In this document: positions 34,705-44,748 of the stretch, piece after piece | How the letters are laid out: every line of letters starts with the position of its first letter | Position numbering within the stretch: the first letter of the stretch is position 1 | Assembly (NCBI GenBank): GCA_002339675.1 | Contig: DDKB01000017.1 | Coordinates: 1-64,000, forward strand | Length of the DNA stretch: 64,000 nucleotides | Direction: 5' to 3' | DNA from: Stutzerimonas stutzeri | GTDB taxonomy: Bacteria > Pseudomonadota > Gammaproteobacteria > Pseudomonadales > Pseudomonadaceae | Program-made: the position numbers and the translations under genes | Notes under the pieces: generated by a model | Told to the model about the DNA's origin: nothing | The model's database searches: none | Seen by the model: only the letters and a program-made list of their open reading frames with translations

Positions 34705-35139
34705 CGACTGGGGCCATCCTGAGTGACAAGGCTGAAATATACCTATCGAAGTGGCTGCAGGTCTCGCGAACCATCTGTTTCAAACAACCACAACCGACGC
34801 CTTCATCGTCGTTGTCCACTAGCAAAAGTCGATTCGTCCGCCACGACAGCGACGCCGGAACCAACTTCTCGCTACCGCCTCTGTTGAACAGTTGCTCCCT
34901 GTCCAGGCGTCTAATAACACCGACTGGCGCCGATTCAGCAGCGGTAACAGAAAGTAGCGGTCGCCGGTCCTCTGTCATCTTGACCAATTCGCGTAGGCCG
35001 GCCGTTGGCTTACTGATCCGCCTGAGGCCGCGGTGACCTCGCCTGGGGTTGGCCTCGTGGCTGCGGCGCACTACCGTGTCACCACGAGCCGCGTCCGATA
35101 AACGGATGCGGCCAAAGTCTTTGAAAGGAATGACTAGCT
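34705..35139. other. Intergenic spacer, no gene supported
   Basis: These 435 bases separate the AraC gene from the oxidoreductase gene. A minus-strand frame (34685-35071) is open, but its product is Arg-rich, has no recognisable domain, overlaps the regulator start and lacks a good ribosome binding site, so I do not call it. The stretch looks less G+C-rich than its flanks. GAAAGGAAT at about 35124-35132 is the likely RBS of the next gene. Confidence 0.5.
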
Positions 35140-36138
35140 ATGAGTGAGCAAACCATGCGCCTCATCGAACATCGTCCGGGCGGCGACGCCGAATGCCTGC
35201 GAGTGGCCGAGGGGCCGCGTCCCACGCCGGGCCCGCAGGATGTGCTGGTGCGTGTCGCCTACGCCGGCATCAACCGCCCGGACGTGTTCCAGCGCTCCGG
35301 CAGCTACCCGCCTCCGCCGGATGCCTCGCCGCTGCTGGGCCTGGAGATCGCCGGCGAGATCGTCGCCCTGGGCGCCGAGGTGAGCGGCTGGGCCGTGGGC
35401 GACCAGGTCTGCGCGCTGACCCCCGGCGGCGGCTACGCCGAATACTGCGTGGCGCCGGCCGCGCATTGCCTGCCGGTGCCGGCCGGGTTGTCGCTGCTCG
35501 AAGCCGCGGCGCTGCCGGAAAACTACTTCACCGTCTGGAGCAATGTCTTCGACCGCGGCCGCCTGCAGCCGGGCGAGACCTTCCTGGTACACGGTGGCTC
35601 CAGCGGCATCGGCCTCACCGCCATCCAACTGGCCAAGCAATTCGGTGCCCGCGTGCTGACCACCGTCGGCAATGCGGAAAAGGCCGAGGCCTGTCGCCGC
35701 GCCGGCGCGGACCGGGTGATCAACTACCACGAGGAAGACTTTGTCGAGGTGGTCGCCGCGTTCACCGAGGGCAACGGCGTGGACGTCATCCTCGACATGG
35801 TCGGTGGCGACTACATCCCGCGCAACGTCAAATCCCTGGCCATCGAAGGCCGGCTGGTGCAGATCGCCTTTCTCAAGGGCAGCCGGGTCGAACTGGATAC
35901 CTCGCCGATCATGCGCAAGCGCCTGACCTTCACCGGCTCGACGCTGCGGCCGCGCAGCCATGCCGACAAGGCGGCCATTGCCGCGGCACTGCGCGAGCAG
36001 GTCTGGCCCTTGCTGGATCAGGGGCGCTGCCATCCGGTGATCCATGCGACCTTCCCGCTGGCCGAGGCGGCCGAGGCGCATCGGCTGATGGAAAGCAGCC
36101 GGCATATCGGCAAGATCATGCTCGACCTCGCACCCTGA
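35140..36138 (+). CDS. NAD(P)H quinone oxidoreductase, PIG3 family
   Basis: This 332-residue medium-chain reductase belongs to the TP53I3/PIG3-like branch: AYAGINRPDVFQRSGSYPPPPDASPLLGLEIAGEI at the N-terminus, the nucleotide-binding HGGSSGIGLTAIQLAKQFGARVL, and PRNVKSLAIEGRLVQIAFL. Zinc ligands of alcohol dehydrogenases are absent. It probably reduces quinones with NADPH. It stands alone and is only distantly similar to the qor product at 23727. Confidence 0.88.
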   Translation: MSEQTMRLIEHRPGGDAECLRVAEGPRPTPGPQDVLVRVAYAGINRPDVFQRSGSYPPPPDASPLLGLEIAGEIVALGAEVSGWAVGDQVCALTPGGGYAEYCVAPAAHCLPVPAGLSLLEAAALPENYFTVWSNVFDRGRLQPGETFLVHGGSSGIGLTAIQLAKQFGARVLTTVGNAEKAEACRRAGADRVINYHEEDFVEVVAAFTEGNGVDVILDMVGGDYIPRNVKSLAIEGRLVQIAFLKGSRVELDTSPIMRKRLTFTGSTLRPRSHADKAAIAAALREQVWPLLDQGRCHPVIHATFPLAEAAEAHRLMESSRHIGKIMLDLAP

Positions 36139-36384
36139 CGGCACCGCCCCACCAAGAGGTCGCGCCCCCTGCAAGCGCAACGATGCACCTGTGGGAGGCC
36201 CGCCCTCGGTGCGAAGCGTTGGCTTTTCAGCGAGCACAATCGCCGCCTCCACCGCGAGGCGACGCCTCCTGCACAACCGGCGAGGCGGGCGGCACCAGAC
36301 ATTTGCCTGGCGCGCGGCGCTGGCTATAGTGCGCGGCGGCCGACCGCAACGGTCGTCCGCCCGTCCCTCACCACGAGAACCCCC

Positions 36385-37008
36385 GTGCCCACGTCCACCC
36401 GCCTGCGCGCCCTCGCCGCTGCGTTCGCCGTCCTGCCTGCCGTCGCCCTGGCGCAGGCGTTGTGCAGCTCCGACGAACAGCCGCTGTGCCTGAACCGCTG
36501 CAGCTGCCTGCCCGCCCCGGTCGCGCCCGCCGCGCTGCAGGGCGATGCGCTCTACCTGCGCCTGCAGGGGCTGGCGGCGGCCGGGCTGGAGACCTGGATC
36601 CGCCAGTCGCGCGACCAGCTGGCGCTGCAGCCCAGCCAGCCGGTGCCGCTGCAGGTGCGCTCGCAGCTGGAGGCCTATTACGACCTCGCCGTGCTGGAAA
36701 CCGCGCGCTACCGGGTCGGCGACGACAACGTCCTGACCACCGCCGGCGCCCTGCTGCGCAACCCGGACATCGCTGCCGTCACGCTGGTCGACCTGATCGT
36801 GTTCCGCGACGCGGCCGACGCCGAGCACAACGTCGCCCTGTGGGCGCACGAGCTCAAGCACGTCGAGCAGTACTTGCAATGGGGCGTGAGCGAGTTCGCC
36901 CGGCGCTACACCCAGGACTACGGGCAGGTCGAACGGCCCGGCTATGCCATGGAGCTGCGCGTCGAGCGCGAGCTCGGCCAGCAGGCCGCGGGGTCAGCGC
37001 CGCCCTAG
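36385..37008 (+). CDS. Secreted DUF4157-like protein with an HExxH-type motif
   Basis: The 207-residue product starts at GTG 36385 and has a signal peptide ending ...AVALAQA at about residue 25, then a Cys-rich start (LCSSDEQPLCLNRCSCLP). The conserved part is VTLVDLIVFRDAADAEHNVALWAHELKHVEQYLQWGVSEFARRY, with HELKH at 155-159, a zincin-like motif characteristic of DUF4157 proteins. Catalysis is possible but unproven; the target is unknown. Confidence 0.7.
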   Translation: MPTSTRLRALAAAFAVLPAVALAQALCSSDEQPLCLNRCSCLPAPVAPAALQGDALYLRLQGLAAAGLETWIRQSRDQLALQPSQPVPLQVRSQLEAYYDLAVLETARYRVGDDNVLTTAGALLRNPDIAAVTLVDLIVFRDAADAEHNVALWAHELKHVEQYLQWGVSEFARRYTQDYGQVERPGYAMELRVERELGQQAAGSAPP

Positions 37009-37103
37009 ACCGGTGCCGGTGCGATTCGCCGTCGCTGGCTGCAACTGGGGATCGCCTGGCGCCAGGTCCGGTCCAAAGCGATCGACCACACGAGGAGAGT
37101 GCG

Positions 37104-37286
37104 ATGCCTGTCACCCTGAGCAAACTCCGCGGCGAAGCGATCCCGGTGCCGCTGCGCGGGCCGGACGTCGAGGTGGTCTACCGCGTCGTCGATGCGGCCG
37201 GCCAGGTACACGACCTGCTGGACGAGGTCGAGGCGGCCCAGCTTGCCGTGCGCGCCAGCGATCCCCCGCCCGACCCGCCCGGCTGA
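37104..37286 (+). CDS. Small protein of unknown function (60 residues)
   Basis: An ATG at 37104 after CGAGGAGAG opens a 60-codon frame: MPVTLSKLRGEAIPVPLRG...VVYRVVDAAGQVHDLLDEVEA, ending in a Pro-rich tail. The strong ribosome binding site and ordered, non-repetitive composition support a real gene. It follows the DUF4157-like gene by 95 bases on the same strand. No family is recognised. Confidence 0.5.
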   Translation: MPVTLSKLRGEAIPVPLRGPDVEVVYRVVDAAGQVHDLLDEVEAAQLAVRASDPPPDPPG

Positions 37287-37456
37287 ACGGCGCGGTTCCC
37301 CGGAGGGGTTTTGGCCATGCGGGCCCTGCGGTATCGTGCAGCGGTTAGCGCGTCATCGCCGCCCGTCGGTGCACCACCGAAAGCCGCACGCCATTCGATC
37401 ACTTCTTCCGAGCGCCGCCCATGGCGCCGGGGCGCAGCACCAGGAATGCCGAACCG

Positions 37457-39538
37457 ATGCACGATGCGACAAACGAGGCGCCGTCCTTTCTGGCCGGTGG
37501 GGGCGAAATGGGTGCCCTGATGCGCGCCCATGACTGGGCTGCGACGCCCTTCGGACCGCTGGCGCAGTGGCCGCAATCGCTGCGCTCGATGGTCGCCGCC
37601 TGCCTCAATTCGCCACTGCTGGGCACGGTCCCCTGGGGGCCGGAGCTGCGCATGCTTTACAACGACACCTACATACCGTCCATGGCCGACCGCCATCCGG
37701 CCGCGCTGGGACGGCCGGTCGCGGACGTCTGGGGCGAGGCCTGGGCCCTGGTCGCGCCGCCGTTCCTGCAGGCCCTGCGCACCGGCGAGGGGTTCGCCCA
37801 GGACCGCGTCGAACTGCCCATGGTCCGGCGGGGCATTGCCGAGGTCACCTACTGGAACATCAGCGCCACGCCGATTCGCGGCGAGGATGGCAGCATCGTC
37901 GGGCTGCTCAACCAGGGCGTCGAGATCACCGGCGAAGTGATCGCCGACCAGAAGCGGCTGGCCGCCGAGGAACGCCTGCGCGCGCTGAACGAGCGGTTGG
38001 CCCAGGAGGTGACGATCCGCACCGAGGAGCGCAACCTGATGTGGGACAGCTCGCCGGACCTGATGACCGTGGTGGACTTCAAGGGCTACTTCCACCGCGT
38101 CAACCCGGCCTGGACGACGCAGCTCGGCTACCGGCCGGAGGAATTGCTCGGCCAGCATGTCAACGCGTTCGTCTGCGAGGAAGACCACGCGTCCACCGTC
38201 GACGCCTACCTGACCGCCGCGGATGGCTCTTCGCCGTGCATCGTCAACCGTTACCGGCACAAGGACGGCTCGTTGCGCTGGATCGCTTGGGTAGCGGCAC
38301 CGGCGGGCGAAATGCTCTATGCCGTCGGTCGCGATATCACCGACGACCAGGCCCGCCAGGCGGCCCTCGAGCAGGCCCAGGAACAGTTGCGCCAGGCGCA
38401 GAAGATGGAAGCCGTCGGCCAGCTCACCGGTGGCCTGGCGCACGATTTCAACAACCTGCTGGCCGGCGTCTCCGTGAGCCTGGAGATGATCGAGACCCGG
38501 GTGCGCCAGGGGCGCCTGCGCGACGTCGAGAAATACGTGCTGGTGGCCCAGGGCGCGACGCGCCGGGCGGCCTCGCTGACCCATCGCCTGCTGGCCTTTT
38601 CCCGGCGCCAGACCCTCGCCCCGGAGCCGACGGACGTCGCGCTGCTGGTCCACGGCCTGCTCGACATGATCCAGCGCACCGTGGGGCCGGCCATCGCCCT
38701 GCACAGCTTTCCGGCCGCAGACCTGTGGACGGCGCTGGTCGATCCGTCGCAGCTCGAAAATGCCCTGCTCAATCTCTGCCTCAATGCCCGCGATGCGATG
38801 CCCGGCGGCGGCCAGATCGTCATCGAGACGGCCAACGAGCTGGTCGAATCCGACGGCGCGCGGCCATACGAGGTGCCAGCCGGGCAGTACCTGGTGATCC
38901 GTGTCATCGACACCGGCAGCGGCATGAGCGAGGAGGTGTTGGCCAAGGCGTTCGACCCCTTCTTCACCACCAAGCCCATGGGCGAAGGCACCGGGCTGGG
39001 GCTGTCGATGATCTATGGCTTCGCCCAGCAATCCGGCGGCCAGGTCCGCATTGCCTCGCAGCCCGGCATTGGCACCACGGTCAGCCTCTACCTGCCGCGC
39101 TACCAGGGCACGGTGGCGCCCGCCGGCGTCGGCAGCGACCGCGAGCCTCCACTGGCGGCCCGGCGTGGCGAAACCGTACTGGTCGTTGAAGACGAGTCGG
39201 CGCTGCGCCTGTTGATCACCGACCTGCTGCATGACCTGGGATATCGCACCATTGAGGTGGCAGACGGCGTGGCCGGCCTCGACGTGCTGCAGACCACGGC
39301 CACCATTGACCTGCTGGTCACCGACGTCGGCCTGCCCGGCGGCATGAGCGGCCTGCAGCTGGCCAATGCCGGGCGCCTCAGCCGCCCCGGCCTGCGCGTG
39401 CTGTTCATCACCGGCTACGCCGAGGACGCGGTGTTTCACCAGGGTCAACTAGGCCCCGGCATGGCCGTCCTGGCCAAGCCTTTCGCGGTGCAGGCACTGG
39501 CCGAGCGCATGCAGGACCTGCTCGCTCAACGCCGCTGA
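37457..39538 (+). CDS. Hybrid sensor histidine kinase/response regulator
   Basis: This 693-residue cytoplasmic hybrid kinase has an N-terminal PAS-like domain (WAATPFGPLAQWPQSLRSMV...WNISATPI), a second PAS (LMWDSSPDLMTVVDFKGYFHRVNPAW), a HisKA domain with phospho-His329 (GLAHDFNNLL), a HATPase with NLCLNARDAMPGGG and EGTGLGLSMIYG, and a C-terminal receiver with phospho-Asp623 (VTDVGLPGG) and Lys in AKPF. No transmembrane helix is seen. I favour the ATG at 37457 over 37421. A paralogue follows at 39990. Confidence 0.92.
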   Translation: MHDATNEAPSFLAGGGEMGALMRAHDWAATPFGPLAQWPQSLRSMVAACLNSPLLGTVPWGPELRMLYNDTYIPSMADRHPAALGRPVADVWGEAWALVAPPFLQALRTGEGFAQDRVELPMVRRGIAEVTYWNISATPIRGEDGSIVGLLNQGVEITGEVIADQKRLAAEERLRALNERLAQEVTIRTEERNLMWDSSPDLMTVVDFKGYFHRVNPAWTTQLGYRPEELLGQHVNAFVCEEDHASTVDAYLTAADGSSPCIVNRYRHKDGSLRWIAWVAAPAGEMLYAVGRDITDDQARQAALEQAQEQLRQAQKMEAVGQLTGGLAHDFNNLLAGVSVSLEMIETRVRQGRLRDVEKYVLVAQGATRRAASLTHRLLAFSRRQTLAPEPTDVALLVHGLLDMIQRTVGPAIALHSFPAADLWTALVDPSQLENALLNLCLNARDAMPGGGQIVIETANELVESDGARPYEVPAGQYLVIRVIDTGSGMSEEVLAKAFDPFFTTKPMGEGTGLGLSMIYGFAQQSGGQVRIASQPGIGTTVSLYLPRYQGTVAPAGVGSDREPPLAARRGETVLVVEDESALRLLITDLLHDLGYRTIEVADGVAGLDVLQTTATIDLLVTDVGLPGGMSGLQLANAGRLSRPGLRVLFITGYAEDAVFHQGQLGPGMAVLAKPFAVQALAERMQDLLAQRR

Positions 39539-39701
39539 ACTGACCGGCCGTCGCCTGGTTCGCGCCTGGGCCGGGCTTCCGTCGGCTTTGCCCGGCTAGT
39601 TCGGAACCATCTCCGGCCCGCCATCCTCTGCTGCATAGTCATGCCGTAAACGGATCGCGCGCGGCGAACGCCGACGCGCCGACAACCAGAGGGGAGCCAC
39701 C

Positions 39702-39899
39702 ATGAGCGATGAACAACGCGTCCGCGAGCGTGCCTATCAAATCTGGGAAGCCAAGGGCCGCCCCGACGGCCAGCAGGAGCAGCACTGGGCCGAAGCCCGC
39801 GAGGAGCTGGAGCCTTTCTACAAGGAAGGCGATGCCACGGCGGGTAGCGTCGAAAGCAGTGTCGGCATTCCCATGCCACGCGGCCATGGCAAGCGCTGA
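39702..39899 (+). CDS. DUF2934 small protein
   Basis: This 65-residue protein has the DUF2934 core RVRERAYQIWEAKGRPDGQQEQHW, found in many Pseudomonas and rhizobial stress-associated genes. It starts at ATG 39702 after an AGGGGAG site and sits between two hybrid kinase genes. Its function is unknown. Confidence 0.78.
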   Translation: MSDEQRVRERAYQIWEAKGRPDGQQEQHWAEAREELEPFYKEGDATAGSVESSVGIPMPRGHGKR

Positions 39900-39989
39900 A
39901 GGTCTTCGCGGAACGCCTAGCGCCACCTGTCTCCGATCCCGATCCACCCGCAGCGGCAGGGAGGCTGCCGCCCCACAGGCCTCCTGTCC

Positions 39990-42047
<2,058 letters not shown>

Positions 42048-42461
42048 GCCCGGCCTCGCCTCGCGCCAGGAGCAAGCTAAGCCGCCCTCGGCAGACCCTA
42101 CAAAAAGTGCTGGTTTAGCCTATCGGCCGCTTTACCGCGCCCCATGGGCTGAGTAACGTGGCGGACGCGACACACCGCGTGCACCGGTTCACACCGCTCA
42201 CACCGGCTTAAGCCAAGCCGCACCCACGCCCACACCAAGGACAGGTTCAGATGGCCCGCTTTTCCCCCGTTCGCTCGCAATGCCCGTTCGACACACCCGG
42301 CGAGCGGCACTTTCCGGCATCGCCTACGCTTCCGGCGCCAGCTCAAAAGGGCGCGGCGAACGCTACGGCAGCCAAGCCAGCGTCGAGATCGTCAGCGCGC
42401 GCCTCAGCCAAGGCCTGGCGTTTGGGCTCGTGCTGATTTCGGGATGGAGGAGGGGTGGTGA
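42048..42461. other. Spacer before the cassette array, no gene supported
   Basis: These 414 bases follow the second hybrid kinase. Short frames cross it but none has an RBS with a convincing product. G+C is still high until about 42460, after which composition shifts toward A/T. No integrase gene or fragment is recognised here. Confidence 0.5.
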
Positions 42462-42512
42462 GTGAGTAAAAAACTAGCTGGCCATTCTTATGTAGTTCAA
42501 GTCACAACGCCC

Positions 42513-42519
42513 GTTAGGC
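42513..42519 (+). other. GTTAGGC core-site-like sequence at the left edge
   Basis: GTTAGGC in AACGCCCGTTAGGCGG matches the R' (GTTRRRY) cross-over core of attC or attI sites. No matching full attC precedes it, so it may mark the original array boundary or an attI-like end. Confidence 0.4.
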
Positions 42520-42664
42520 GGAGCATGCTGGGGCCCGTATCCATGGGGTATAAACTTCCGAACAGGCGCTGCTATGGCTGTAATGTGCCAAATAGAGCGG
42601 TTTTGTTAGGTTTGTCTGGAATGTTATACACCAGTCCCGTCGGGCGTCTTATAAACCATTTGGT

Positions 42665-42682
42665 GTCTAATTATAGTTAGGC
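42665..42682 (+). other. Collapsed attC-like core pair
   Basis: GTCTAAT (42665-42671) and GTTAGGC (42676-42682) are an R''/R' pair with only four bases between them, as if the inner arms of an attC had been deleted. It would end a cassette of about 165 bases starting near 42513. Confidence 0.35.
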
Positions 42683-42918
42683 GTCATTTCTTTTTAAGGC
42701 CTGTACATACATGGAAGTTCGTATCGCCGCCGCCTGTTTCTTTTTCAATACGCATCCGTTGCGTTTACATCTGGCGCGCTGTCATTGCTCGCCTTGGCTC
42801 CGTGTCCGGCGACCAGAGGCATGCAGCGGTGTGAATCAGTCATCACGTAGCGGCTTGAACGCTCGCAGCTGTTCAGCCACTGTGCGGTATCGGCCAGCGA
42901 GGCCCGCTTTGCTCCGCT
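42683..42918 (+). other. Cassette body without a confident gene
   Basis: Between the collapsed core and the first complete attC lie 236 bases. A plus-strand frame from ATG 42711 runs through the attC without stopping, which is atypical, and a short minus-strand frame also exists. Neither has a recognisable domain, so the cassette may be non-coding or degenerate. Confidence 0.4.
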
Positions 42919-42994
42919 GCCTAACAAGCAGTTCAAGCCGCTCACTTCGTTCGCTGGGACGGGCTAAAGCCCGCCCCTTAACCAAACGTTAGAA
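42919..42994 (+). other. attC site 1
   Basis: The site begins GCCTAAC (42919-42925) and ends GTTAGAA (42988-42994), 76 bases. Inner arms CGCTCACTTCGTTCGC and GGGCTAAAGCCCG are imperfect palindromes that allow the folded single-strand form used by integron integrases. Confidence 0.85.
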
Positions 42995-43018
42995 GGCTAC
43001 AGATACACGGAGGTTGGG

Positions 43019-43294
43019 TTGAAAGAGTACTTCTCTGAAATATTGTACGTAATAGCAATTTCTAAGAAGACCCAGTGGGCAATTATTCTGGGGGTCGTGT
43101 TTTTCATCGGCATCAGCCTTATTGGTAGTCACCTTACGAGCAACCTTCATTTCACCGGTCCGCTCAAAGGGTTTGAGGATGCAGTTGCAGGAAAACTCCT
43201 TAAGCGCTACGACAAAGTAGCTCTGTTCGCATTAATTTCATTCTGGGTGCTGGCTTTCAAGTGCTACCACCGCGATAAAAAGCGTTTGTGGTAG
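43019..43294 (+). CDS. Cassette-encoded small membrane protein
   Basis: The 91-residue product starts at TTG 43019, five bases after GGAGG. It has two predicted membrane helices, WAIILGVVFFIGISLIG (residues ~20-36) and VALFALISFWVLAF (~66-79), separated by a soluble loop (HLTSNLHFTGPLKGFEDAVAG). It fills the cassette between attC 1 and attC 2. Base composition is clearly lower in G+C than the chromosome. No family recognised. Confidence 0.65.
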   Translation: MKEYFSEILYVIAISKKTQWAIILGVVFFIGISLIGSHLTSNLHFTGPLKGFEDAVAGKLLKRYDKVALFALISFWVLAFKCYHRDKKRLW

Positions 43295-43296
43295 CC

Positions 43297-43373
43297 GTCA
43301 AACAATGCGCTCAAATCGCTCACTTCGTTCGCTGGGACTGGCTAAAGCCAGCCCCTTAGCTTAATCGTTATGC
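43297..43373 (+). other. attC site 2
   Basis: GTCAAAC (43297-43303) to GTTATGC (43367-43373), 77 bases, with CACTTCGTTCGCTGGGACT and GGCTAAAGCCAGCCCC in the arms. It starts two bases after the stop of the small membrane protein gene, normal spacing for a cassette. Confidence 0.85.
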
Positions 43374-43403
43374 CGCCTTTCTTCCAAGTTGAGAGATTGT
43401 AAA

Positions 43404-44399
43404 ATGAAATTGCTAATTGAAAAGCAACAGAGCCCTGTAGGAAGCGAGGTCCTAGCAAGAATTGCAATCATCCGACCTATACTCACGGCGCTTCTGAGTG
43501 GAATCAAGAAAGATGTCTTAACCGAGTTAGGCGGCATGGAGAACATGAAACTATTCATGCTCCCTAGAGCTTATCGGGATGGGTGTGGCGACGTGGGATT
43601 TTGTTTTGAGTGGGCAGTCCATGATGCAATTCGCCGTCAAGATCCAATGGTCATGGAGCGCTTATCGGATGCTTCCAAGCTCTGCAAACTTCCCGGAAAT
43701 TCTTTCCAATCAATACTATTTGGCGTTGAGAAGTCAGGAAAAACACGAATTATTGATACAGCAAATCAACTATTGACTGATGACTCCAGAATATTAACAG
43801 GTGCCCAGGCCCAGCCTCCAAAGCTCAAGGCATATATGAATAGGCTTGCAGCTGCCTTCCATCGCCCTGAAACACGAGCAGCACTACCATCTTCAATCAA
43901 TGGCCTATGGAAGGCCGATCTTTTCTACGGATCAACTGATGCTGACCGTTGGCTAGGAACCACATTAAAGATTAATCCAAAGCATTTAGAAGGTGCGAAA
44001 GGACTCCGCGTTGGAATTGTGCCAGCAACTCAAGGCTCTTCTGACAAAGTGTACAAAGACGATGGAAAGAACCTAATTATTTGCCCCATACCATATGACG
44101 GATCATTCATGGAGCTGTTTTATACGGGCTGGCGAATTGTTCAGCAATTCATAGCCGCTGACGCAAAAGTACCTGCTCCTGTCGCGCTACCAGCACCCGC
44201 TGATCGGCAAGTAGCAAAAGAGTTAGAAATGCGCCGAGATTTTCCAATTATGCAGGTGATTGAAGCGTTAGAAGTACAATCACAAACAGATTTACTAACA
44301 GCAACAGAGAAATCTGTTGACGTAACCACAGAGCGCACAGGTAACCAGCTCCTAAATGATTTAGTGATTTCTCCTGTTGCATCCTACACCCCGGCATAA
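43404..44399 (+). CDS. Cassette-encoded protein of unknown function (331 residues)
   Basis: This is the largest gene of the array and its TAA stop lies inside the R'' core of attC 3, as is common for cassettes. I use the ATG at 43404; a TTG at 43389 is in frame. No signal peptide or membrane helix is seen. The centre, INGLWKADLFYGSTDADRW then LGTTLKINPKHLEGAKGLRVGIVPA, has a D...TxK pattern reminiscent of PD-(D/E)XK nucleases, but the canonical acidic residue is not evident, so this is weak. The C-terminal ~80 residues look like a helical, charged tail. Composition is A/T-rich. Confidence 0.75.
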   Translation: MKLLIEKQQSPVGSEVLARIAIIRPILTALLSGIKKDVLTELGGMENMKLFMLPRAYRDGCGDVGFCFEWAVHDAIRRQDPMVMERLSDASKLCKLPGNSFQSILFGVEKSGKTRIIDTANQLLTDDSRILTGAQAQPPKLKAYMNRLAAAFHRPETRAALPSSINGLWKADLFYGSTDADRWLGTTLKINPKHLEGAKGLRVGIVPATQGSSDKVYKDDGKNLIICPIPYDGSFMELFYTGWRIVQQFIAADAKVPAPVALPAPADRQVAKELEMRRDFPIMQVIEALEVQSQTDLLTATEKSVDVTTERTGNQLLNDLVISPVASYTPA

Positions 44400-44469
44400 C
44401 AACTGGTTCAAATCGTTCGCTGCGCTCACTGGGACGGGCTAACGCCCGCCCCTTAACCAAACGTTAGAG
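44394..44469 (+). other. attC site 3
   Basis: GCATAAC (44394-44400) to GTTAGAG (44463-44469), 76 bases, with GGGACGGGCTAACGCCCGCCC in one arm shared with attC 1. It overlaps the stop codon of the upstream cassette gene. Confidence 0.85.
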
Positions 44470-44472
44470 GTA

Positions 44473-44685
44473 ATGCTCATGACCCTTGAGTGCCCAAGGT
44501 GCCAGCAAGGACACATAAGGCCAATGCGCATCATAAGTACGCGAGAATTAATTTGGGTTTGTGAAGAATGCGAAGCAAGCTGGGCAACTCAAAACGCCAT
44601 TAGCAAAAACAGTTTTGAGGACTATGGAACAGCAATGGGATCAAAGGAGCTAAACCCTCTTTGGTCCGAACTGGAGCCACAATAA
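44473..44685 (+). CDS. Cassette-encoded zinc-ribbon protein
   Basis: A 70-residue product (ATG 44473; ATG 44479 also possible) with CPRCQQGH and CEECEASW, a CxxC...CxxC zinc-ribbon (about residues 7-10 and 31-34). It starts three bases after attC 3 and lies before the truncated attC. Small zinc-ribbon proteins are often nucleic-acid binding or antitoxin-like; the role here is unknown. Confidence 0.7.
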   Translation: MLMTLECPRCQQGHIRPMRIISTRELIWVCEECEASWATQNAISKNSFEDYGTAMGSKELNPLWSELEPQ

Positions 44686-44700
44686 TGCGTAGCGCTTTAC

Positions 44701-44747
44701 TTCTAACAAATCGCTCAAATCGCTCAAATCGCTCACTTCGTTCGCTG
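44701..44747 (+). other. Truncated attC site 4
   Basis: The site starts TTCTAAC (44701-44707) and has the usual left arm, with an extra CGCTCAAAT copy, up to CACTTCGTTCGCTG at 44747. The expected GGACGGGCT...GTTRRRY half is missing, replaced by unrelated sequence, so the array was cut here. Confidence 0.75.
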
Positions 44748-44748
44748 C

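Larger units (their letters stand above)
42513..44747 (+). mobile_element. Integron gene-cassette array without integrase in the window
   Basis: Three complete ~76-bp attC sites (42919-42994, 43297-43373, 44394-44469) and one truncated site (44701-44747) separate small, A/T-richer genes all on the plus strand, each followed by its attC. This is the structure of integron cassettes. The conserved cores (RYYYAAC ... GTTRRRY) and shared inner arms (CACTTCGTTCGCTGGGAC, GGGCTAAAGCCCGCCCC) resemble the P. stutzeri repeats. No intI gene is visible in the window, so the array is either a remnant or the distal part of a longer integron. Confidence 0.85.

Noticed and set aside
34685..35071. Minus-strand 128-codon frame upstream of the AraC gene
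   Set aside because: No domain, no good RBS, overlaps the AraC start region and has shadow-like Arg-rich composition.
37178..39448. Minus-strand open frame of 756 codons opposite the first hybrid kinase
   Set aside because: Composition and lack of any domain mark it as antisense shadow; the plus-strand kinase has all catalytic motifs.
42462..42680. 72-codon frame starting at GTG before the array
   Set aside because: It spans a GTTAGGC core site and ends in the collapsed attC; no RBS or domain supports it.
42711..42992. 93-codon frame in the first cassette
   Set aside because: It reads straight through attC 1, which cassette genes rarely do, and the product is a Ser/Arg-rich sequence without a family.
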